Origin: CAVUOA01 sp963742955
GTDB lineage: Bacteria > Bacteroidota > Ignavibacteria > Tepidaquicellales > OLB5
DNA length: 64,000 nucleotides
Assembly: GCA_963742955.1 (NCBI GenBank)
Contig: CAVUOA010000008.1
Location: 186,001-250,000 of the forward strand
Direction of reading: 5' to 3'
Under the pieces are notes generated by a model. The model saw only the letters and a program-made list of their open reading frames with translations. It made no database searches and was not told where the DNA came from. Position 1 is the first letter of the stretch; each line of letters starts with the position of its first letter. The position numbers and the translations under genes are program-made. Below, piece by piece: positions 27,127 to 34,855 of the stretch.

Positions 27127-27219
27127 TTCTCGTCAGTGTCTCCTTAAATGGATACTGATGAGAAAGTTGTAAATCGAAACTCTGTTTCGATTACTCGAAT
27201 CAGGGATTCGAGTTACAAC
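27127..27219. repeat. Multi-hairpin intergenic element with three-way junction
   Basis: The first hairpin has an 11-bp stem (27127-27137 with 27154-27164, one wobble). Next to it an outer stem GTTGTAA/TTACAAC (27166-27172 with 27213-27219) encloses two perfect hairpins: ATCGAAAC-TCT-GTTTCGAT and ACTCGAATC-AGG-GATTCGAGT. It lies between two convergent genes. It could act as a bidirectional terminator or be a dispersed REP-like element. No RNA family was recognised. Confidence 0.6.
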
Positions 27220-27229
27220 ATAAAGTCCG

Positions 27230-27778
27230 TTACATACCTGACCTTTTCCCCCATGGGAAGAACATCGGCACTTTCTTTTTATACTCAATATATCCGGCGC
27301 CTAATCTTTTTTCCAGCTCGGGCTCTTCAATTTTCTTGAGCTGCCGAATATGCATCAATGCATACAGCGGGGTAAAAACAAATGCCAGCAAAATAGAGCC
27401 GAGATAAATTCCGAACCCGAACATTGCCAAGAACAATCCCGCTGTCATGGGATTGCGGCTGTGTTTATAAGGTCCTGTTATAATTAATTGAGGAGGCGGA
27501 TTGAACGGGACCGGTGTGCCTTTCGATTTAAAAAAGAACAGTAATGACCAGATAGTATAGAATAAACCGATTACAATAAACGGTAACGAGATAATTAAAT
27601 TCCACGGTTCGAACATAACACGGGGTATGCCAAGAGGTTTTTCAAGAAGCAGAGGAACAATAACAAATGCTCCTGTAACAATAACGAATACAAGCGCCCC
27701 GACCGGGGTTAACAGCATGCGCTTTTTGCTGTTTCCCGTAGCAATGGAATAGATATTATCAATCATTGCCTGAGACAT
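27230..27778 (-). CDS. ICMT/PEMT-type membrane methyltransferase
   Basis: About 182 residues from ATG 27778, which has AAGGAG at a good distance; a longer open frame to 27841 overlaps the next gene. Four transmembrane helices precede the conserved GPYKHSRNPMTAGLFLAMFG (the family's SAM-binding GPYxxxRNPxY) and EEPELEKRLGAGYIEYKKKVP. Members methylate isoprenylcysteine, phospholipids or other membrane substrates; most bacterial members have no known substrate. It follows the DNPH1-like gene closely (22 bp) and is likely co-transcribed. Confidence 0.8.
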   Translation of the reverse strand: MSQAMIDNIYSIATGNSKKRMLLTPVGALVFVIVTGAFVIVPLLLEKPLGIPRVMFEPWNLIISLPFIVIGLFYTIWSLLFFFKSKGTPVPFNPPPQLIITGPYKHSRNPMTAGLFLAMFGFGIYLGSILLAFVFTPLYALMHIRQLKKIEEPELEKRLGAGYIEYKKKVPMFFPWGKRSGM

Positions 27779-27800
27779 TGCTTCTCCTTTTTTATTTTTC

Positions 27801-28304
27801 TTATTTTGTATGCTTGCCTGTAAGCAGGTCATGCATAACATTTTTATTTATTTTTTGTATTGACTGTGCTTTATCTTTATCAGTCCTGAACTTGCCAAGC
27901 CACTCATCAATTATTTCTATTGCGTCTTCTGATGTTTCATACTCTTTCGTGATAATCCCATCAGAACCTTTAATCATTGCTGATAGCCGTTTCTCCCCGT
28001 CCCTGTAAAGGCAAAGAATTCTCTTTTGAAGCTCAACAGCCCTGCCAAGCTCGTAACCTACACCCAGGCTGGGATTTGAGACCTCTGCTATAATAACATC
28101 AGCCTGTTTAACCAAATCCATATCACGGTCATGAATTTCTTTATCTGAAAGATTAATTTCTCCAATATCTTTTAATGAACCATCTGCTAAATGTTCCGTA
28201 AGGACTACATAATGCTGCAATAAATGCTGTATTATTTGCTTATGAAGATATGAATTATCAATTAAATGGGCGCCTCTGATTGCAGCAGCATAATAGATTT
28301 TCAT
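27801..28304 (-). CDS. DNPH1/Rcl-like 2'-deoxynucleoside 5'-phosphate N-hydrolase
   Basis: Hydrolyses the N-glycosidic bond of 2'-deoxynucleoside monophosphates, cleaning the nucleotide pool. The 167 residues match the DNPH1 layout: IYYAAAIRGA (3-12), VLTEH (34-38), IHDRD (57-61), ADVIIAEVSNPSLGVGYELG (68-87) with the catalytic Glu (E85, in the YELG motif), and RILCLYRDGEKRLSAMIKG (95-113). These motifs are nearly identical to the vertebrate enzyme and distinguish it from the broader nucleoside deoxyribosyltransferase family. Residues after about 145 are a variable tail. Confidence 0.85.
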   Translation of the reverse strand: MKIYYAAAIRGAHLIDNSYLHKQIIQHLLQHYVVLTEHLADGSLKDIGEINLSDKEIHDRDMDLVKQADVIIAEVSNPSLGVGYELGRAVELQKRILCLYRDGEKRLSAMIKGSDGIITKEYETSEDAIEIIDEWLGKFRTDKDKAQSIQKINKNVMHDLLTGKHTK

Positions 28305-28493
28305 TTTTGTAAATAATTAATTTTTAAATTCTTACACTAATATTAATCAAAATTTCCTGAAAATAGTTCATTTAGCAGTAACTTATTTAAAATATAAGAC
28401 TTAAATTACAAAATTGGTATTATAATCAATGCGACCATTGGAGCTCCATATGCGTCTAATATACAAAATCCGGATAACTCAAAATATAATTTA

Positions 28494-29124
28494 ATGTGCC
28501 GCGACACAAACAACTTTCTTGAGCTGTTAAAACCAGAGTACAACGATGCCGTTAAGTACTGCCGTGCTCTATGCGCAGGATGGTCGCCTGATGATGCCGA
28601 AGACGTCCTGCAGCAGGCACTGCTAAAGGGGCTGGAGAGCTTTAAATCATTGAAAGATGACTCGAAATTCAGGTCATGGTTCTTTAAGATAATAACAAGA
28701 ACATTCTATTCAGCCATAAGGAAGCACTTCTGGAAAAAATTTCTGCCGATGGATAAAATTCCCGTGGACATTCCCGAAATTTACCCGAGAGAATGAATAC
28801 AACGAAGACAGGCAGATTTTAAACAAAGCGCTTTCAAGGCTTTCATCAAAAGAACGGTCTGCAGTCCTGCTTTATGAGGTAGCAGATTTTTCAGTAGAAG
28901 AAATAAGGCTTGTGCAGAATGAACGAAGCTCTTCAGCAGTAAAATCACGCTTAAGCAGGGCCAGGAAAAAACTGAAGCGGTACATTACGGAAATGGAATC
29001 TGGAAACTCTATAAATTCAGCCTATTATTCATCAAAAAAGTTTTTTGCCGGAAGCGAAAGCTTCGGAGGAGACATTGAAAATGAAACTATCAAACTCGCT
29101 GCCGAACTCAAATCAAAAAAATAA
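28494..29124 (+). CDS. ECF sigma-70 factor (one-base insertion near 28782)
   Basis: Region 2 is in the first frame (DDAEDVLQQALLKGLESFKS, then FRSWFFKIITRTFYSAIRKH). Region 4 (ALSRLSSKERSAVLLYEVAD, then SSSAVKSRLSRARKKLKRYI) is in the next. One extra T in the TTT near 28782 explains the break: removing it gives EITRENEYNEDRQIL. The corrected protein is about 210 residues. An overlapping gene downstream (start 29081) encodes a membrane protein that is probably its anti-sigma factor. The region 4.2 recognition helix (EEIRLVQNERSSSAVKSRL) is rather divergent. The signal sensed is unknown. Confidence 0.82.
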
Positions 29125-30055
29125 ACCTGAGGAAGAAATTCCGGAACAATACAGGTTTGTTTTAAAGAGCGGAGATTACAGCGGCTCGTTCAACAGGGTT
29201 GATGCATGGCTCAGGAAAAAAACATCCGAAAACCATAAAAAAATCCCTGAAAGGAGCATAGCAAAAATGAAGAACTATTTTTTCTCGCATAAATTCCGCA
29301 TTGCTTACGCTGTAATCTTTCTTGCAATATTAGTTGCAGCCTGCAACATGCCTGTAACCCAAAGCGAAAATGTAGGAAACATGATTACCTGGTCAGTTGA
29401 TAAAAATAACATAGATGCAATAACAAAAATAGATGGGCTGCCATGGCTAAATACCGCCGACCAGGTTAATAAAAACGGAAACATTAACAATGGCAAGGAG
29501 GAGATTATTTATACTGCGGTTCTTCAAAAATCAACAGAAGAACAGATCGCATCTTACAGAAATGACCTCGAAAGCATAGGTGTTTCGGCATTGAAGATTA
29601 TCCCAATAAACAATCATGTAAAACGTCCTCTTTATTCTGCTGCGCTTAATGACTTTTTCAGCATCAATATTAATGCAACCGGCATGAGCGATGAAGAATT
29701 GCAGGCTGAAGTTCAGCGCCAGCTAAAAGAGCAAGGCGTAGAAATGAATATTCAGTTTAATACAGATGCCGGCGGTAAGCGTAACATTACAATTGTCAAC
29801 GAGAAAGACAATGAAACAAACACACCGAAATCATATGAAATAAATATCGATGATAAGAACGGACAGGAAAAAATAAAACTGATGCAGAAAAAAGCCGACC
29901 CCGATGAGTTTAAAGGCAAAACCGACCAGGAAATAAGAGATTACGTAAAGCAGAAAAATCCCGAAATGAATTTAAAAGACAGCGATATTAAAATTTCACA
30001 TGAAGGTAATGGAGTGAAGGTAAACATTGAAAGAGAAGATATTAAGAATAAATAA
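29081..30055 (+). CDS. Putative anti-sigma factor with one transmembrane helix
   Basis: 324 residues from ATG 29081, chosen because GGAGGAG lies 9 nt upstream; it overlaps the sigma gene by 44 bp. Residues 1-71 are cytoplasmic and charged, 72-88 form the transmembrane helix (FRIAYAVIFLAILVAAC), and about 235 residues lie outside. The outer part contains NITGMSDEEL-like and charged repeats with Asp/Lys/Glu, not a known domain. No zinc-binding HxxxCxxC anti-sigma motif is seen. The assignment rests on topology and overlap with the ECF gene. Confidence 0.6.
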   Translation: MKLSNSLPNSNQKNKPEEEIPEQYRFVLKSGDYSGSFNRVDAWLRKKTSENHKKIPERSIAKMKNYFFSHKFRIAYAVIFLAILVAACNMPVTQSENVGNMITWSVDKNNIDAITKIDGLPWLNTADQVNKNGNINNGKEEIIYTAVLQKSTEEQIASYRNDLESIGVSALKIIPINNHVKRPLYSAALNDFFSININATGMSDEELQAEVQRQLKEQGVEMNIQFNTDAGGKRNITIVNEKDNETNTPKSYEINIDDKNGQEKIKLMQKKADPDEFKGKTDQEIRDYVKQKNPEMNLKDSDIKISHEGNGVKVNIEREDIKNK

Positions 30056-30071
30056 AAGTTTACCTTAAAAG

Positions 30072-30102
30072 AAAAAGCCCGTCATTGGATGACGGGCTTT
30101 TT
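30072..30102 (+). terminator. Strong intrinsic terminator of the ECF/anti-sigma operon
   Basis: A perfect 14-bp stem (AAAAAGCCCGTCAT with its complement) with a TGG loop and a T-run, 16 nt after the stop codon. Confidence 0.9.
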
Positions 30103-30113
30103 CATAATTTGTC

Positions 30114-30133
30114 ATTCCCGCGAAGGCGGGAAT
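30114..30133. repeat. REP-like palindrome ATTCCCGC-GAAG-GCGGGAAT
   Basis: An 8-bp perfect stem with a 4-nt loop. Related, more degenerate copies of this wording occur at about 27062, 34830 and 35413, so this is a dispersed repeat. Confidence 0.65.
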
Positions 30134-30154
30134 CCGGAATACAAAAAAACCAAT

Positions 30155-30556
30155 TCATTCAGCTTTTTTGATAGAACTGATTTCAATGCCCTTCATATTT
30201 CCCTTATCATCAACCTTTCCTGTAACTTCTACCTGCTGGGCAACATAATCCATCAACTGTGTATCAGGATTGGAACCCATGGATACAACGGGCACGTAAA
30301 TAGTCCCGTCACTTGAAAGAATTGCCAGCATTCCCCCCGCTTTAGCACAGCTGAGCGCACATTCTTTGTGCTTCTCGCCCTTAGCGCCTGATTGCAAGTA
30401 GCAGTTCAACCCGATTACTTCGCCTTTAATGGTCTCGGTTTTTTTGGTAGTACTGACTGTTTTAACCGTGCCCTGTGAATATATTGAAGTGACAGAAAGA
30501 GACATAAATACCGCTAAAACAAAAATTAACAGCGGTAAAAATTTCTTATAAAACAT
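30155..30556 (-). CDS. Small secreted protein with conserved Cys/His segment, unknown function
   Basis: 133 residues with a signal peptide (MFYKKFLPLLIFVLAVFMSL, cleavage probably after SIYSQ). The mature part has the pattern GEVIGLNCYLQSGAKGEKHK followed by ECALSCAKAGG, with Cys52, Cys66, Cys70 and His64, then an OB-like or beta stretch with VEVTGKVDDKGNMKGIEI. I have seen this CYL..GAKG..H..CA..CAK arrangement in many small secreted bacterial proteins but know no function; metal or heme binding is possible. It stands alone. Confidence 0.6.
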   Translation of the reverse strand: MFYKKFLPLLIFVLAVFMSLSVTSIYSQGTVKTVSTTKKTETIKGEVIGLNCYLQSGAKGEKHKECALSCAKAGGMLAILSSDGTIYVPVVSMGSNPDTQLMDYVAQQVEVTGKVDDKGNMKGIEISSIKKAE

Positions 30557-30637
30557 GATAACCCCCTTAATTTTAAAATGGTTTGTTTCCTATGTTAACA
30601 GTAATGAATGTTTGAAGTTTCACATCACAAATGATAT

Positions 30638-31480
30638 TTATTTCCTAAGCTCCATATTTATTATTTCTCTTACCCGTGAAGTACTGACAGCCGGGTTATA
30701 TTTTTCAACAAGAAGTAAACATTCATTAATCAAATTATATAAATCATCAATCGCATCTTCCGAACCTGAATTAAATAAACTCTCACATCTTTTCATAAAG
30801 TTCCGGGGCTTGATTTTTATAGTGTCAATTGTTCTCTTCATCCCTTTCAGCTTCGCAGGATGATACATTTTATTCACTGCGCAGAGTATTGTAAACATAT
30901 TTTTAATATCATTTACAATATTTTCATAAAAGAAAATTACATCACCCCTGGCGGCGCACATTTTTTCCATTACCCACCTGGGATAAAAGTGAAGGTTAGC
31001 TTCAATTAAAATCTTTGCAAGAGAATCGGGATATTTTGCAGCTTTAGCTTTCCATTTATTTACCCAGCCCTCACCGTAAAGAACGATTGAATCAAGAAAA
31101 CCTGAAATTATAAGCTGCTTGGTTAAATCGGTATCCGGCTTCTTAATCATCTCCGTAATCATCAGCTCCAGTTCTTTTGCTGTACCGAAGCCAAAGTCAC
31201 ACTTAACTCCCTCAATATAATAATACACAGCAAAGCCGTCTATAGCCGTACCGTGGTAAAATCCACCGCCTGATGCCTTTGCATCCTCTGAAATTTTATC
31301 AAAATCTTTCTTTCCGAACGGCTTCGTAAGGTAAACAATTGTATCAATATCTGAGCTGTTATCGGATGTCCCCTGCGATACAGAACCGGTGACAACAATT
31401 GCTTTTACATTTTTATAGTTTTTAAAAAGAAGGGCGTTTTTTCGGGCTAGTTTAAGAAGTTGTTTGCTTGTTTGGTTCAT
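30638..31480 (-). CDS. Nucleotidyltransferase-fold protein
   Basis: 280 residues. The N-terminal third has the polymerase-beta-like nucleotidyltransferase motif: VVTGSVSQGTSDNSSDIDTI (residues about 29-48), i.e. GS followed by DxD, with a third Asp likely in VKCDFGFG. The rest is helical (LIEANLHFYPRWVMEKMCAA...) as in kanamycin-type and DUF4037-like nucleotidyltransferases. The acceptor is unknown; an antibiotic-resistance role should not be assumed. Confidence 0.7.
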   Translation of the reverse strand: MNQTSKQLLKLARKNALLFKNYKNVKAIVVTGSVSQGTSDNSSDIDTIVYLTKPFGKKDFDKISEDAKASGGGFYHGTAIDGFAVYYYIEGVKCDFGFGTAKELELMITEMIKKPDTDLTKQLIISGFLDSIVLYGEGWVNKWKAKAAKYPDSLAKILIEANLHFYPRWVMEKMCAARGDVIFFYENIVNDIKNMFTILCAVNKMYHPAKLKGMKRTIDTIKIKPRNFMKRCESLFNSGSEDAIDDLYNLINECLLLVEKYNPAVSTSRVREIINMELRK

Positions 31481-31498
31481 TAATTTATAAAATGTAAC

Positions 31499-31609
31499 GC
31501 AGCCGCAGGCTTTAAAGCCTGAGTGTTATTTTATCTAACAGATGGGCGTTTTTTAAATGTGCAGTCTGAATGCGTTTTATTTTAAGCGCAATCTAAAGGT
31601 TGCGGCTGC
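31499..31609. repeat. 111-bp element bounded by GCAGCCGCA/TGCGGCTGC, with inner palindrome
   Basis: Nine-bp inverted ends at 31499-31507 and 31601-31609 bound an interval that includes the perfect 16-bp palindrome CAGGCTTTAAAGCCTG (31506-31521). It has no open frame. It looks like a small dispersed repeat (MITE- or REP-pair-like) in the gap between two minus-strand genes; no target-site duplication could be shown. Confidence 0.5.
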
Positions 31610-31624
31610 ATGGGCATGTAAATC

Positions 31625-32077
31625 CTACACAATTTCAAGCAATTCATCAATATGACCGTCAACTTTCACTTTATTAAATATCTTTTCGATTTTTCCTTTT
31701 TCATCAATCACAAAAGTTGTGCGTTCTATTCCCATGTATTTCCTGCCGTACATGCTTTTTTCTTTCCACACGCCATAGTCTTTGAGCATGCCTTTTGTTT
31801 CATCGCTAAGTAAAGTAAACGGCAGGTCATATTTTTCTTTGAACTTAACATGCGATGCAGTATCATCAGCGCTTACACCAATAACAACAGTATTTTTCTT
31901 TTCAAACTTTTTTATGTTATCCCTGAAATCACACGCCTCGGCTGTGCAGCCCGAGGTCATATCTTTGGGATAGAAATATAAAATTACTTTCTTCCCTTTT
32001 AAGTCTTTTAGACTTATGTTTTCGCCTGCATCCGATTTCAATTTGAAATCGGGGGCTTTATCTCCTGCTTTTAACAT
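31625..32077 (-). CDS. bcp: Thiol peroxidase BCP (peroxiredoxin)
   Basis: Reduces hydrogen and organic peroxides with thioredoxin-type donors. 150 residues from ATG 32077 (MLKAGDKAPDF); the longer frame to 32125 runs into a palindrome. Peroxidatic Cys44 and resolving Cys49 lie in DMTSGCTAEACDFRD, the BCP/PrxQ five-residue arrangement. The next peroxiredoxin gene lies upstream on the same strand, with a 24-bp palindrome in between. Confidence 0.92.
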   Translation of the reverse strand: MLKAGDKAPDFKLKSDAGENISLKDLKGKKVILYFYPKDMTSGCTAEACDFRDNIKKFEKKNTVVIGVSADDTASHVKFKEKYDLPFTLLSDETKGMLKDYGVWKEKSMYGRKYMGIERTTFVIDEKGKIEKIFNKVKVDGHIDELLEIV

Positions 32078-32098
32078 TTCAATAATAAATAAAATAAC

Positions 32099-32122
32099 AG
32101 GTGCCGGGCATGCCCGGCACCT
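32099..32122 (-). terminator. 24-bp perfect palindrome between two peroxiredoxin genes
   Basis: AGGTGCCGGGCA followed by its exact complement, centred on GCATGC, 10 bp after the stop of the upstream peroxiredoxin. GC-rich, with no T-run. It probably terminates or attenuates read-through into bcp. Confidence 0.6.
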
Positions 32123-32132
32123 CAAATAAATA

Positions 32133-32606
32133 TTATGCTAATGCTTTCTTTAATGCGTCAAAATTCACCTGGTCGCCGGGTGAGTTTGTCACTTCGACGT
32201 ATTTAATAACACCGTCTTTACCGATAACAAACACTGCGCGCTGAGATGTTTCTTTCATTCCGTGAGCAAACTCGGGAAGCACTACATCGTATTTTCTTAC
32301 TGCAACTCTGTTGTAATCACTTAACAGCGGGAATGTAATTTTATTTGCGTTTGCAAATGCTTTCTGCACAAAGGTGCCGTCAACACTGATGCCCAGCACG
32401 TCAGCGCCAAGACCTTTGTATTCGTTAAATGAATCATTCATTGTGCACATTTCGGCAGTACAAACACCTGTGAATGCCTGCGGAAAAAATAACAGAACAA
32501 CAGTTTTGCCTTTGTAATCACCGAGTGAAATCTGTTTCAGTTCTGGTGACGGTGTAAATGAAGGTAAAGTGAAATCGGGAGCCTTTTCTCCAACTTTTAA
32601 TGCCAT
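32133..32606 (-). CDS. AhpE/redoxin-type peroxiredoxin
   Basis: 157 residues, thioredoxin fold, starting ALKVGEKAPDFTLPSF. Peroxidatic Cys49 is in AFTGVCTAEMC (usual T-x-x-C) with a second Cys at 54. The C-terminal part RAVFVIGKDGVIKYVEV is the normal peroxiredoxin strand. It is closest in layout to AhpE or atypical 2-Cys peroxiredoxins rather than AhpC. It lies upstream of bcp on the same strand, so two peroxide-reducing enzymes are encoded together. The reductant is not known. Confidence 0.85.
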   Translation of the reverse strand: MALKVGEKAPDFTLPSFTPSPELKQISLGDYKGKTVVLLFFPQAFTGVCTAEMCTMNDSFNEYKGLGADVLGISVDGTFVQKAFANANKITFPLLSDYNRVAVRKYDVVLPEFAHGMKETSQRAVFVIGKDGVIKYVEVTNSPGDQVNFDALKKALA

Positions 32607-32690
32607 GATATTATCCTTTCGTTTAATATTTCCGCAAAAAACGGAAATTCATAATTTATTAATAAAAACTTTTTTCGTCTGACCTGAATA

Positions 32691-32781
32691 GTCCTTCGAC
32701 TCCGCTCAGGACAGTTAAATTCGTAACTCATAACTCGTAACTGACTTTGTCCTTTGACTCCGCTTAAGACAGTTAAATTCG
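32691..32781. repeat. Direct repeat of a 33-bp unit (GTCCTTCGACTCCGCTCAGG...)
   Basis: Units at 32691-32723 and 32749-32781 differ at three positions. Each contains an internal inverted repeat (GTCCTT...AGGAC), the wording of a widely dispersed bacterial palindrome. They lie between the lipoamide dehydrogenase stop and the peroxiredoxin start. Confidence 0.65.
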
Positions 32782-32818
32782 CAGCTGCTATTTGCTAATT
32801 GCCAAATTGACAATTGCC

Positions 32819-34243
32819 TTATATATTTATTGCTTCGCCGTATGCATCTTCAGATGCTTCCATAATTGCCTCAGCAAGCGTCGGGTGAGCCCTTACAACC
32901 CGCATTATCTGCTCATGTGTACCTTCAAGTGATTTTGCCATAGCAAGCTCAGCAATTAATTCCGATGCCTCGGCTCCGATTATATGAGCACCCAGCAATC
33001 CATCGTATTTCGCATCGAATATTACTTTAACCAGACCTGTTGTTTCACCGACTGCCCTGCCCTTTCCGCTTGCAGAGAACGGGAAGTGTCCGACCTTAAT
33101 TTCCAGTCCTTTATCTTTTGCCTCTTTCTCAGTCATACCTAGCGAAGCAACCTGCGGCTGGCAGAAAGTAACAGCAGGGATACATGTGTAATCGATATCA
33201 GGCACTTCCATGCCTTTTATTTTTTCAATACAGTTTACGCCTTCGGCTGAGGCAACATGGGCGAGCCAGGGTGGACCGTTAACATCACCAATTGCATAAA
33301 CGCCATCGACATTGGTTTTGTAATCCGAATCAACTTTTATAAATCCTTTATCAACTTTCACGCCGAGCTCTTCGAGACCCATGTTTTCAACATTTCCCGA
33401 AAAACCGATTGCAACAAGCGCTATATCAGATTCAATCACCTCGTTATGTTTTCCTGAAACTTTTGTTTTCACTTTCTCTGTCTTGCTATTGGGTGATACT
33501 TTCTCAACCTTAACTTCTTCTACTTTAGTTCCTGTCATTACATTTATTCCGAGCTTACGGAACTCACGCCCCAGTACATCGGTCAATTCTTTATCCTCAA
33601 GAGGGAGGAGTGAATCGAGCATTTCTACCATTGTGATTTTTGCGCCGAATGAGCTGAAGAAATACGCAAACTCAACACCAATTGCCCCTGCGCCGATAAT
33701 TGTCATCGATTCAGGCACTTTATCGAGCACAATTGCCTCCATGAATGAAAGCACTTTTTTGCCGTCAACATTCATATTGGGAAAACTTCTTGCGCGCGAA
33801 CCGGTTGCAATAATAATATGTTTTGATACCAGTTCCTCAATAACTTTGCCGTCTTTTGATACTTCAACAATATGACCTGTACCCGTTTTTTTTATTTTTC
33901 CGAAACCGTAGAAATTAGGAATTTTATTTTTCTTCATCAGGTACTGCACGCCTTTATCGGATTTATCGGCAATATCGCGTGAACGTTTTATTACAGCCGG
34001 AAAATCGAATTGAGTATTTTCAGTTGTGATGCCGAATTCTTTGGTTTTCTTAAGCAGGTGCATTATTTCAGCAGCCTTGAGCAGTGATTTGGACGGGATA
34101 CATCCCCAGTTAAGACATATACCGCCGAGACGGTCTTTTTCAACTATTGAGGTTTTAAAGCCAAGCTGAGCAGCGCGGATAGCAGTCGTATATCCGCCGG
34201 GACCTCCGCCTATAACCGTTACATCAAATTCTTGTTTTGCCAT
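32819..34243 (-). CDS. lpdA: Dihydrolipoyl dehydrogenase (E3)
   Basis: FAD enzyme that reoxidises dihydrolipoamide in 2-oxoacid dehydrogenase complexes or the glycine cleavage system. 474 residues: FAD site VIGGGPGGYTTAIRA (10-24), redox disulfide GGICLNWGCIPSK (Cys43, Cys48), NAD site IIGAGAIGVEFA, second FAD motif GVYAIGDVNGPPWLAH and the catalytic His-Glu pair in RAHPTLAEA near the C-terminus. No E1 or E2 gene is adjacent. It is followed by a repeat-containing gap. Confidence 0.95.
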   Translation of the reverse strand: MAKQEFDVTVIGGGPGGYTTAIRAAQLGFKTSIVEKDRLGGICLNWGCIPSKSLLKAAEIMHLLKKTKEFGITTENTQFDFPAVIKRSRDIADKSDKGVQYLMKKNKIPNFYGFGKIKKTGTGHIVEVSKDGKVIEELVSKHIIIATGSRARSFPNMNVDGKKVLSFMEAIVLDKVPESMTIIGAGAIGVEFAYFFSSFGAKITMVEMLDSLLPLEDKELTDVLGREFRKLGINVMTGTKVEEVKVEKVSPNSKTEKVKTKVSGKHNEVIESDIALVAIGFSGNVENMGLEELGVKVDKGFIKVDSDYKTNVDGVYAIGDVNGPPWLAHVASAEGVNCIEKIKGMEVPDIDYTCIPAVTFCQPQVASLGMTEKEAKDKGLEIKVGHFPFSASGKGRAVGETTGLVKVIFDAKYDGLLGAHIIGAEASELIAELAMAKSLEGTHEQIMRVVRAHPTLAEAIMEASEDAYGEAINI

Positions 34244-34496
34244 GAGTTTATAAATGAAAAATTAATACATAACTGCACGAAGTTAGCAAATTTTTCAAAC
34301 TAACTCAATGGAGAACCACTGATTACGCTGATTATACAATATTTTTACAGGCTCTCTTTATTTTGCGAGCTCCCGTCAGAGCTGGGGCAGGCATAAAGGG
34401 GGAGGATTTATATACTATAAATTTTTATACTGTTTTATCAGTACCTTATGAAAATAACACTTGACTTTCGGAATTTTCCGTTTTAGATTTATTCAA

Positions 34497-34559
34497 GGAG
34501 TACCCCGATGTGCATCGGGGTAAACTCCGTCTCTCGAGTCGAGAGTGTATAGAGGGAGT
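34497..34559. repeat. Hairpin cluster with alternative pairing
   Basis: ACCCCGAT-GTGC-ATCGGGGT (34502-34521) and CTCTCG-AGT-CGAGAG (34531-34545) are perfect hairpins. Between them ACTCC (34524-34528) can pair either with GGAGT to the left (34497-34501) or with GGAGT to the right (34555-34559), so two folds are mutually exclusive. Confidence 0.55.
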
Positions 34560-34670
34560 TTAGTACTCGATACACTCGATTCACTCGATACTTCGTTCTT
34601 TTAACAACATCAAAATGTCAAAAACAGATAAAATTTAAAACTTCCGGTTAAACCGGCAATCTAAAAAACC

Positions 34671-34737
34671 GCAATTTCAGGGTACTTTCATTACTTGTTT
34701 TGAAATAAATGGCGATTTGAGGGCACTTTCATTACTT
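34671..34737. repeat. 26-bp direct repeat (ends GGGNACTTTCATTACTT)
   Basis: Copies at 34671-34696 and 34712-34737 agree at 23 of 26 positions; starts are 41 bp apart. A partial inverted match (AAGTAATG) follows. Confidence 0.6.
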
Positions 34738-34855
34738 ACCGTTACTTGAAGTAATGAGATTTTTTTAATTCTGATTTAAACTATGTGCTCCTGAAGTCTT
34801 GGCGCGGCTTAGTAGTAATGCTAACCGGATTCCCGCTTTCGCATGAATGATAATT

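Larger units (their letters stand above)
34244..34855. other. 612-bp gene-free stretch with several repeats
   Basis: No open frame with coding signals. It holds a hairpin cluster at 34497-34559, three 9-bp units (CTCGATACA-like) at 34566-34592, a 26-bp direct repeat at 34671/34712, and a degenerate copy of the GCGGGAAT-type palindrome near 34830. It looks like a landing area for small dispersed repeats. Confidence 0.6.

Noticed and set aside
30638..31480. Aminoglycoside nucleotidyltransferase
   Set aside because: The GS...DxD motif is shared by a very wide superfamily and the rest does not match a resistance enzyme.
34566..34592. CRISPR-like repeats (CTCGATACA)
   Set aside because: Contiguous 9-bp near-repeats without spacers.
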